Assembly: GCA_024653305.1 (NCBI GenBank)
Contig: JANLFW010000006.1
Span: 27,524-91,523 of the forward strand
Reading direction: 5' to 3'
Origin: Candidatus Acetothermia bacterium
GTDB taxonomy: Bacteria; Bipolaricaulota; Bipolaricaulia; Bipolaricaulales; Bipolaricaulaceae
Length of the DNA stretch: 64,000 nucleotides
Below, piece after piece: positions 58,146 through 64,000 of the stretch (position 1 is the stretch's first letter; each line of letters begins with the position of its first letter). Below the pieces are notes generated by a model. It ran no database searches. It had not been told where the DNA came from and saw only the letters and a program-made list of their open reading frames with translations. A program made the position numbers and the translations under genes.

Positions 58146-58798
58146 CCCTCCTCTCCGATCAGGGGCACGAACGTGCACGGGCACAGGCACCGGTGCACGA
58201 GCTGCTCCCCCCGTTTCTCGATCAACCACAGGTCCTGGCTCGTCTTCCCCCCGATGGGGATCACCAGTCGTCCCCCGTCCCCCAGTTGGTGGAGGAGGGA
58301 CTGCGGGGCCCGGGGCGCGGCGGCGGTGACCACGATCGCCGGGAACGGGGCGGCCTCCGGCCAGCCCTTGGTCCCGTCCCCCACGCGGACCTGGATGTTC
58401 CGATACCCGAGCTGGGTCAGCCGCGCACGCGCGGCCCGGGCGAGCTCCGGGAGCCGCTCGATCGTGTACACCTCGCCCGCGAGCTCGGCGAGGATCGCCG
58501 TCTGATAGCCAGAGCCGGTGCCTACCTCCAGCACGCGATCCGTAGGGGCGGGGTCCAGCGCCTCGGTGGACAGGGCGACGATGTACGGCTGGGAGATGGT
58601 CTGGTCAAACCCGATAGGAAGCGGGCGGTCCTCGTAGGCGAAAGCGAGGAGCGATAGGGGCACGAACCGGTGGCGGGGGACGCGGCCCATCGCCGCCAGC
58701 ACGCGCCCGTCGCGGATGCCCAAGGCCCTGAGCTCCGCCACCAGAGCCGCCCGCGCCCTCGCCAGCTCCGCCTCGTCGGACGGGGTCAGCTCCCCCAC
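58136..58798 (-). CDS. pcm: protein-L-isoaspartate O-methyltransferase
   Basis: 220 residues; repairs isoaspartyl residues using SAM. MGRVPRHRFVP, AYEDRPLPIGFDQTISQPYIVAL, motif I LEVGTGSGYQTAIL, GDGTKGWPEAAPFPAIVVTAAAP, IPIG near the end. Overlaps ltaE by 10 nt. The common neighbour surE is not in the window. Confidence 0.96.
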   Translation of the reverse strand: MGELTPSDEAELARARAALVAELRALGIRDGRVLAAMGRVPRHRFVPLSLLAFAYEDRPLPIGFDQTISQPYIVALSTEALDPAPTDRVLEVGTGSGYQTAILAELAGEVYTIERLPELARAARARLTQLGYRNIQVRVGDGTKGWPEAAPFPAIVVTAAAPRAPQSLLHQLGDGGRLVIPIGGKTSQDLWLIEKRGEQLVHRCLCPCTFVPLIGEEGWM

Positions 58799-58806
58799 GG
58801 TTTGCC

Positions 58807-59034
58807 TTACTCCCCGCCCTGGCGAAACGCGGCCAGGGCGTCCCGGGCCCGGAGGAGATCCTGGGCCGGCACCAGGATCTGCACCTCCGCCAGCCCGTCC
58901 ACCGTCACCGGGTACACCGATGCCGGGACATGGGTGCGGAACCGGACGGGGATCCCCTCCCCGGTGAGGAACCCGGCCAAAAGCTGGGCTTGGGGTTCGC
59001 CGATCACCGTAGTCAGCTTCTCCCAGCGGTCCAT
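58807..59034 (-). CDS. DUF2007-type putative signal-transducing protein
   Basis: 75 residues: KLTTVIGEPQAQLLAGFLTGEGIPVRFR then VQILVPAQDLLRARDALA, matching the small DUF2007 fold (ACT-like). ATG 59034 preceded by GGGAGG. Overlaps trmY end by 22 nt and precedes pcm by 8 nt. Role unknown in the family. Confidence 0.7.
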   Translation of the reverse strand: MDRWEKLTTVIGEPQAQLLAGFLTGEGIPVRFRTHVPASVYPVTVDGLAEVQILVPAQDLLRARDALAAFRQGGE

Positions 59035-59627
59035 CCTGCCTCCCTTAAGTCGAGCTCGTTGTGCACGAGGGTAACGCACTGGTGGCCGTGGAGCACCTTG
59101 GGTCCCACCGACACACGGGGCGCATGCGCGAGGAGGGCGAGCTCCTCAGGGGTGAAGTCCTGGTGATCGGAGAGCACGAACGCCGGCCGTTCCGGGAGGG
59201 GCGCCGCCCGCAGCGGCTCCCCATCTTCGTTGAGGAGCACCGGCCGTAGTCCGGCCTCGCTCAGGGTGCCCATCAGGCCGGCCAGGCCCAGCCAGCGCAC
59301 GGTGATCCCGGGGGTGGACTCCTCCTCCTCCCCCGGGCCGAGGCCCTGGGCCAGGCGCAGCGCCTCGCGCAGGAGGGCCCCGGTGGACCGCTCGTCCGGG
59401 TTCAGGTACCGCAACCGGCTGCCGGCAAGGGTGATCGCAAGCCGGTCCCGGATCACCAGGTGGAGCACCACGTCCTTCCTGATCCCGTGCGACAGGAGGA
59501 ACGCGTCCACCGCGCACCGGCAGAGCACATCCAGCCGCCCTGCCCCCCCGGCGAGGTCGGAAAGGGGGAACCCGCCGTCCAGAGGCGCGGTATGGCTGAC
59601 CACCACGAACGTCCGCATCTTAACCAT
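59013..59627 (-). CDS. TrmY-like tRNA (pseudouridine-54 N1)-methyltransferase
   Basis: 204 residues. The SPOUT family of archaeal TrmY: MRTFVVVSHTAPLDGGFPLSDLAGGAGRLDVLCRCAVDAFLLSHGIRKD..., GSRLRYLNPDERSTGALLREAL (diagnostic YLNPDERST), and the SAM knot at the C-terminus (FVLSDHQDFTPEELALL, SVGPKVLHGHQCVTLVHNELD). TrmY methylates pseudouridine 54 in archaeal tRNAs; bacterial copies are few. ATG 59627 or 59618 are both possible starts, neither with a clear Shine-Dalgarno. First gene of the minus-strand operon with DUF2007, pcm and ltaE. Confidence 0.85.
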   Translation of the reverse strand: MVKMRTFVVVSHTAPLDGGFPLSDLAGGAGRLDVLCRCAVDAFLLSHGIRKDVVLHLVIRDRLAITLAGSRLRYLNPDERSTGALLREALRLAQGLGPGEEEESTPGITVRWLGLAGLMGTLSEAGLRPVLLNEDGEPLRAAPLPERPAFVLSDHQDFTPEELALLAHAPRVSVGPKVLHGHQCVTLVHNELDLREAGWTAGRS

Positions 59628-59748
59628 GCTACTCGACCCCCCTCGCCCGGGCCAACGGCGGCCCGGGCGATCGGTGCGGGCAGCCGAGGTCGACAGGGCA
59701 CCGGGCTGCGTGAGGAGAACAACGCGAAATCCTGTCTAAGAAAGGGTT

Positions 59749-59777
59749 TTGACCGACACGGAGCCGCGCTGTATGAT
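59749..59777 (+). promoter_or_regulatory. near-consensus promoter of trkA
   Basis: TTGACC (59749-59754), 17-nt spacer, TATGAT (59772-59777); GTG start at 59786, 8 nt downstream, no Shine-Dalgarno. The best promoter in the window and a model for leaderless starts. Confidence 0.75.
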
Positions 59778-59785
59778 ACCGGACT

Positions 59786-60448
59786 GTGTACCTGATCGTC
59801 GTCGGTGCAGGGGGCATCGGCAGTGCCATCATCGACATCGCCGTGCGTGACCGCCACAACGTGGTGGTCATCGAGCGCGACCCGAAGAAGGCGGAAACCA
59901 TCGCCCGGCGGTACGACGCCCTGGTGATCAACGCCGACGCCGCGTCGGCGGAGGTGTTGCGGGAGGCGGGGGCCGAACGCGCGGATGCGCTCATCACCAC
60001 CACCCACGACGATGCCACCAACCTCATGGTCATCGCCGCCGCTGGGGACCTCGGGGTGCCCACCATCGTGTCCGTGGTGAACAACCGCGAACACACCGAG
60101 CTGTTCCGCCGCCTCGGGGCCCACGTCATGGAGAACCCGGACGTGATCGTGGCCGAGTACCTGTACCACGCCGCCCGTCATCCCTGGATCCGGGACCTCG
60201 TCACCCTGCCCGGGGGGGCGCAGGTGTTCCGCACCACGGTTACCGAGAAGTCACCCCTGGTGGGCACCTCTCTGCGGGAGGCTGGCCAAGAGAACCTGGT
60301 CCCGGATGGGACCCTGATCGCCGCCATCGAACGCAACGGGGAACTCATCATCCCCTCGGGGAGCACGGTGATCCAGGCCGGGGACATCGTGACCGTGTTC
60401 ACCAAGAGCCACGCCCCCGAGAGCCTGATCGAGCGGCTCACCGGCTGA
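59786..60448 (+). CDS. trkA: Trk potassium-uptake regulatory protein TrkA
   Basis: 220 residues, single RCK unit: Rossmann NAD-binding VVGAGGIGSAIIDIAVRDRHNVVVIERDPKKAE, DALITTTHDDATNLM, then RCK_C (VTEKSPLVGTSLREAG...VIQAGDIVTVFTK). GTG start. Half-length compared with E. coli TrkA (two RCK copies), as in KtrA/TrkA of many phyla. Four bases from trkH, same direction. Confidence 0.93.
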   Translation: MYLIVVGAGGIGSAIIDIAVRDRHNVVVIERDPKKAETIARRYDALVINADAASAEVLREAGAERADALITTTHDDATNLMVIAAAGDLGVPTIVSVVNNREHTELFRRLGAHVMENPDVIVAEYLYHAARHPWIRDLVTLPGGAQVFRTTVTEKSPLVGTSLREAGQENLVPDGTLIAAIERNGELIIPSGSTVIQAGDIVTVFTKSHAPESLIERLTG

Positions 60449-60452
60449 CGTC

Positions 60453-61943
60453 ATGCGCTCTGAAGACCTGAAGATCGTCCTCCGGGACCTGGGCTTGGTT
60501 GTGACCACGGTGGGGGTGATGGCCGCTTTGTCGCTCCCGGTGGCGGCGGCGTTCGGGGAGGGCTACGCCCTGTGGCCGCTTGGCCTGACCGCCCTCACCT
60601 CCCTCGGCCTGTGGGCCCTCCTCTACCTCCCGTTCCGCCGGGCCGGGGAGGCCCAGCTGAAACACGGGCTGATCATCGCTGCCCTGGGATGGCTCCTTGT
60701 GTCCGCGGTGGGGGCGTTGCCCCTCCATTTCGTGTCGGTGCGCCTGGGTGGAGGGACGGTTTTCCCTTATGCGAACATGGCCAGCGCCTTCTTCGAATCC
60801 GTGTCCGGGTTCACTGGGACCGGGCTCACCATGGCCCTGCGACCGGACCTCCTCCCCCGCACCTTGCAGTGGTGGCGGTCGTTTACGGAGTGGGTGGGGG
60901 GGATGGGGGTGATCGTGCTCATGATCACCCTGATCGCCGGCCCCGGGATAGCCGCCGCCAACCTGTACTTCGCCGAGGCCCGGGGGGAGAAGATCCACCC
61001 CTCGGTCCGCTCCACCGTGCGCACCATGTGGTGGATCTTTGCCCTGTACACGGTGATCGCCGCGGTGGGGCTGTGGGGGGCGGGGATGCCCCCGTGGGAG
61101 GCGGTGAACCACGCCATGACCGGCGTCGCCACCGGGGGGTTCTCGGTGTGGCCGGAGTCCATCGGCCACTACAAGTCCCTCGCTATCGAGCTCATCGCGA
61201 TCCTGGCCATGCTCGCCGGCGCCATAAGCTTCGTCGTCCACTACCACACCCTACAGCGGGGGCTGGGTGTGCTGTTTAGCGATGTCCAGACCCGCTGGAT
61301 GTTGGCCTTCCTCCTTGGGGGGGTAGCGTTGGTGGGGGTAGAAGGTCTTGAGTTGGCGGGCCCTGCTGTTGCCTTTCGCTGGGGGACATTTCAATACGTT
61401 TCGGCCATGACCTGTACAGGATTCCAAACCACATCCCTCGGAGGATGGTCGGACACGGGGAAGCTCCTGCTCGTGCTGGGGATGGTGGTGGGGGGGGCAG
61501 CGGGGTCGACCGCCGGAGGGGTCAAGGTGATGCGGATTGTCCTCCTCGTGCGCGGAGTGAGCTGGCAGCTCCGGCGAATCGTACGGCCCCTGGATGCCAT
61601 CACCCCCCTCCGCCTGGGCCGCAATGCCCTCCCGGAAGAGGTCGCCTTCCGACGGATCGCCGAAGCGGCAATGCTTGCCTTCCTTTGGGTCGGGTTCCTC
61701 TTTCTGGGAACGGTGACCCTGTCCCACCTCGTGCCCGCCCGCCTGGCCGATGCGCTGTTCGAGGTCGCCTCGGCCCAGGGGAACGTCGGCCTATCGGTGG
61801 GCATCACCCATCCCGAGATGCCCACCCTGGCCAAGCTCGTGCTGTGCTTCAACATGTGGGTTGGCCGCCTGGAGATCATCCCCGTGCTCATGTTCCTCCG
61901 GGCACTGCTGTTCCGCCGAGGTGACCGGTGGGGCACGCCGTGA
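60453..61943 (+). CDS. trkH: Trk-type potassium channel subunit TrkH
   Basis: 496 residues, polytopic; four P-loops with selectivity-filter Gly: SGFTGTGLT, GVATGGFSV, SAMTCTGFQTT and ASAQGNVGLS. ATG 60453. A stretch around 61381-61440 over the third filter is about 52% GC, lower than the rest. Cytoplasmic-membrane K+ uptake gated by TrkA. Confidence 0.95.
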   Translation: MRSEDLKIVLRDLGLVVTTVGVMAALSLPVAAAFGEGYALWPLGLTALTSLGLWALLYLPFRRAGEAQLKHGLIIAALGWLLVSAVGALPLHFVSVRLGGGTVFPYANMASAFFESVSGFTGTGLTMALRPDLLPRTLQWWRSFTEWVGGMGVIVLMITLIAGPGIAAANLYFAEARGEKIHPSVRSTVRTMWWIFALYTVIAAVGLWGAGMPPWEAVNHAMTGVATGGFSVWPESIGHYKSLAIELIAILAMLAGAISFVVHYHTLQRGLGVLFSDVQTRWMLAFLLGGVALVGVEGLELAGPAVAFRWGTFQYVSAMTCTGFQTTSLGGWSDTGKLLLVLGMVVGGAAGSTAGGVKVMRIVLLVRGVSWQLRRIVRPLDAITPLRLGRNALPEEVAFRRIAEAAMLAFLWVGFLFLGTVTLSHLVPARLADALFEVASAQGNVGLSVGITHPEMPTLAKLVLCFNMWVGRLEIIPVLMFLRALLFRRGDRWGTP

Positions 61944-62105
61944 AGCGGGGAGAGAAGCGATGAGCAGTGATCGGATTGGCCCTCGATGGGACCGCGGCCC
62001 CTGCCGGCGGGCGCATTCGCGTGCGCCGCACGTGACGGCCCTTGTCTGGAGGGGTAGGATGCGGGTACGCTTCCCACTGGCGCTTTAGGCGATCGAGGCC
62101 ACGGG

Positions 62106-63425
62106 ATGGCCAAACATTTCGGAACGGATGGGGTGAGGGGGATCGCCGGGGTGGAGCTCACCGGCGAGCTTGGGTTCCGTCTGGGGCGGGCGGCGGGGCG
62201 GGCGCTTGGGCCCCGCACCGCCCTCCTCGCCCGGGATACCCGCCTGTCCGGGCCGGCCCTGGAGGCGGCCTGTGCCGCCGGCCTTGCCGAGGCCGGCGGC
62301 GACGTACATCTGGGTGGGGTCCTCCCGTCCCCGGCCGTGTCCCATCTCGTACGGCTCCACCGGTTCGACCTGGGCGTCGTGGTGTCCGCGTCCCACAACC
62401 CACCTCAGGACAACGGGATCAAGTTCTACAATGGACAGGGATTGAAGATCTCCCCCCAGGACGAGGATCGGGTGGAGGAAGTCCTGGACGAGCCCTCCCC
62501 GCCAGGTCGGCTGGGGATGGTCGCCCCGTGGCCCGAGGCCGCGGACCGGTACGTCGCGTTCCTGCGTGAAGCGGTGCCCGACCTCGACCTCCGGGGCCTC
62601 AGGATCGCGTTGGACTGCGCCTACGGGGCCACCGCCCCGGTGGCCCCGGGCCTGTTCTCCGCCTTTGGGGCCACGCTCGCCCTGCTCGGGGCGAAGCCGG
62701 ACGGGGCCCGGATCAACACCACCGGCGTCGCCGCCCTGGGCCAACTCCAGGCCGTAGTGCGTGAGGCGGGGGCGGACCTGGGGATCGCGTTCGACGGGGA
62801 TGGGGACCGGGCGCTGTTCGTGGACGGCCATGGCGAGGTCGTGGAAGGAGACCGGCTCATGGCCGCCCTCGCCCCCCTTCTCCGGGACTGGGGGGAGCTC
62901 TTGTCCCAACAGGTGGTGTTCACCGTGCTCGGGAACATGGGGGCCGAGCGGTACCTCACGGAGCGTGGGTTCCGGGTGGCCCGTGTCCCGGTGGGGGACC
63001 GGAACGTCTCCTGGGCGATGCGGGCGGAGGGAAGCGAGCTCGGCGGAGAGCCATCCGGCCACATCGTGTTCGCCCGCCACGCCCCGACCGGGGACGGTAT
63101 CCTCACCGCCCTCCTCACCTTGAACGCCCTCCGGCGCGCCGGCACCGACCTCGGCTCGCTCGTCGCCCCCGTGCCTCTCTACCCCCAGGTGCGGGAGGAC
63201 ATCCCGGTCCTGGACCAGGAGGGGGCCTTGGCCGACCCCATCGTCCGCCGGGCGATCGGAGAGGCGCGGCACATGCTCGATGGCACGGGGCGGCTCGTCG
63301 TTCGCTCCTCCGGTACGCAGCCCCTGATCCGCATCTTCGCCGAGGGCCCGGACGAGGCCCCCCTGCGCCGGGCCGTGGCCCGGATCGCCGACGCCCTGGA
63401 GCGGTTCAGGGGAAAAACTTCCTAA
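62106..63425 (+). CDS. glmM: phosphoglucosamine mutase
   Basis: 439 residues: KHFGTDGVRGIAG, ARDTRLSGPALEAA, catalytic phospho-Ser loop VVSASHNPPQDNGIKFYN, metal loop FDGDGDR, EPSGH and C-terminal RSSGTQPLIRIFAEG. Supplies GlcN-1-P to GlmU. ATG 62106 with GGCCACGGG upstream (weak Shine-Dalgarno). The 162-nt region between trkH and glmM holds no gene I can support. Confidence 0.97.
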   Translation: MAKHFGTDGVRGIAGVELTGELGFRLGRAAGRALGPRTALLARDTRLSGPALEAACAAGLAEAGGDVHLGGVLPSPAVSHLVRLHRFDLGVVVSASHNPPQDNGIKFYNGQGLKISPQDEDRVEEVLDEPSPPGRLGMVAPWPEAADRYVAFLREAVPDLDLRGLRIALDCAYGATAPVAPGLFSAFGATLALLGAKPDGARINTTGVAALGQLQAVVREAGADLGIAFDGDGDRALFVDGHGEVVEGDRLMAALAPLLRDWGELLSQQVVFTVLGNMGAERYLTERGFRVARVPVGDRNVSWAMRAEGSELGGEPSGHIVFARHAPTGDGILTALLTLNALRRAGTDLGSLVAPVPLYPQVREDIPVLDQEGALADPIVRRAIGEARHMLDGTGRLVVRSSGTQPLIRIFAEGPDEAPLRRAVARIADALERFRGKTS

Positions 63426-63454
63426 CCCCACGGGCTCAATCCGCCCGCGTGGGG
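63426..63454 (+). terminator. hairpin after glmM
   Basis: CCCCACGGGC (63426-63435) pairs with GCCCGCGTGGGG (63443-63454), one bulge. It starts within a base or two of the glmM stop codon. No U-tract. The rest of 63455-63610 shows only a TAGAAT (63491-63496) -10-like box. Confidence 0.5.
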
Positions 63455-63610
63455 TGACCCCCGACATCGCCGGCCACGGCGAGGGGCGTCCTAGAATGTT
63501 CAGTCTCATAGCAGTGCTGACGGGTGGGGGTGCACGGAGGGGGTAGCAGAGGTGAGGGTCACCGCGGCAAGCTCACCAGGAATCCGACAAGAGACCTGGG
63601 AGGTGCCCCG

Positions 63611-64000
63611 ATGACCCTCGAGGACAAGGTACACGGTTTCCGGCTCCATGCACTCCGCCGAGCGGAGGAACTGGGCAACGTGAGCGCTGCCTGTCGGCAG
63701 CTGGAGCGGGCGATCGTGGCCACAGCGTGGCCGACGTGGGGGCCTAAGCGGGTGTCGCTGCAGCTTGAGCGACAAGGGATTCATGTCCCCCCGAGCACGG
63801 TGTGGCGGGCGCTGCGGCGGATGGGGTTGGGACGACGTGAGGCGAGGCTGCTCGCCGTGGAAGGCCATGCCGCCAGGACCGCGGCGAAGGTGATCCCGGC
63901 CCGCAACGCCCAGGAGGCCGCACGCTTCCTCTTGAGCTCGCCCCACGCCCCGGCCCCGTGGGCGATCGCCCCTGCCTCGGCAAGGATCATCCGCACCACC
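63611..64000 (+). pseudogene. transposase/integrase-type HTH protein, internally deleted, runs off the window
   Basis: Starts MTLEDKVHGFRLHALRRAEELGNVSAACR, the opening of IS481/rve-type transposases, then jumps directly to ERAIVATAWPTWGPKRVSLQLERQGIHVPPSTVWRALRRMGLGRREARLLA, omitting the HTH recognition half that normally joins these segments (about 50-60 residues) and one residue before AWPTWGP. Downstream of REARLLAVEGHAA the family continuation is lost. Partial at the window end; likely a decayed insertion-sequence relic. Confidence 0.55.

Noticed and set aside
62040..62095. Sequence resembling the T-arm and 3' end of a tRNA before glmM
   Set aside because: No matching acceptor, D-arm or anticodon arm upstream; loop sequence lacks TTCGA.

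Overview
The window is high-GC (about 65%), densely coded bacterial DNA. It looks like an anaerobic or microaerophilic diderm from a poorly studied lineage. Diderm: signal-peptide lipoproteins, a predicted outer-membrane barrel, GlmU/GlmM and a WecG/TagA-type glycosyltransferase. Anaerobic: class III ribonucleotide reductase (NrdD) with a radical-SAM activase. Two Med/BMP nucleoside-type ABC systems, a TrmY-like tRNA methyltransferase of archaeal type and the overall gene set would suit Candidatus Bipolaricaulota (Acetothermia/OP1), but that is inference, not a phylogenetic result.

Layout. 0-7.7 kb: 5' part of an MTA phosphorylase gene, an ABC-2 exporter (ATPase plus two permeases, split by a MITE-like element), an aldo/keto reductase, a GNAT protein, a fibronectin-III lipoprotein and a HAD-HD fusion. 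7.7-10.6 kb: a decay zone with a truncated C39-like gene, a multiply broken aquaporin and an osmC/malic-enzyme deletion chimera. 10.6-11.2 kb: an ArsR-type regulator and a glutaredoxin. 11.2-21.3 kb (minus): PucR regulator, BMP-type ABC importer, then three genes matching oxamate carbamoyltransferase AllFGH (FdrA/DUF1116/DUF2877), followed by tRNA-Ala. 21.5-23.6 kb: a second decay zone with remnants of a duplicate glmU, a duplicate HAD-HD gene, a GNAT gene and an AlkD-like gene. 23.7-30.8 kb (plus): nucleoside phosphorylase, a 5'-nucleotidase with an inserted ComEA-like DNA-binding HhH domain, and a complete second BMP-type importer. 31-33.3 kb: an AbiEii-like nucleotidyltransferase, mtnA and a class II aldolase. 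33.3-37.6 kb: small fragments, hisS and ribE-ribBA-ribH. 37.6-54.9 kb: mostly housekeeping genes (yidC-jag-tagA, secF, rpsT, nrdDG, trpS, glmU-prs-rplY-pth, clpC-radA-disA, punA). 55-63.4 kb: two PKD lipoproteins, a barrel protein, ltaE, pcm, trmY-like, trkA-trkH and glmM, ending in a truncated transposase-like gene.

How the genes work together. Several modules concern purines: mtnP, mtnA and a class II aldolase could form a methylthioadenosine/5'-deoxyadenosine salvage shunt; a secreted nucleotidase plus phosphorylases and two nucleoside-type importers could scavenge nucleotides or extracellular DNA; PucR plus AllFGH-like proteins suggest ureide/oxamate carbamoyl metabolism. The most unusual single protein is the HhH-bearing 5'-nucleotidase.

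Sequence-level themes. Many genes have a sigma70-like promoter whose -10 box ends only 6-11 nt before the start codon, with no Shine-Dalgarno, which implies leaderless mRNAs. A family of short palindromes (arms like GTCGGGG/CCCCGAC, loops CTTGT, TTCAT or TTTAT) is scattered in intergenic DNA and also lies inside two coding regions. Two pseudogene clusters show deletion junctions at short repeats or microhomology.
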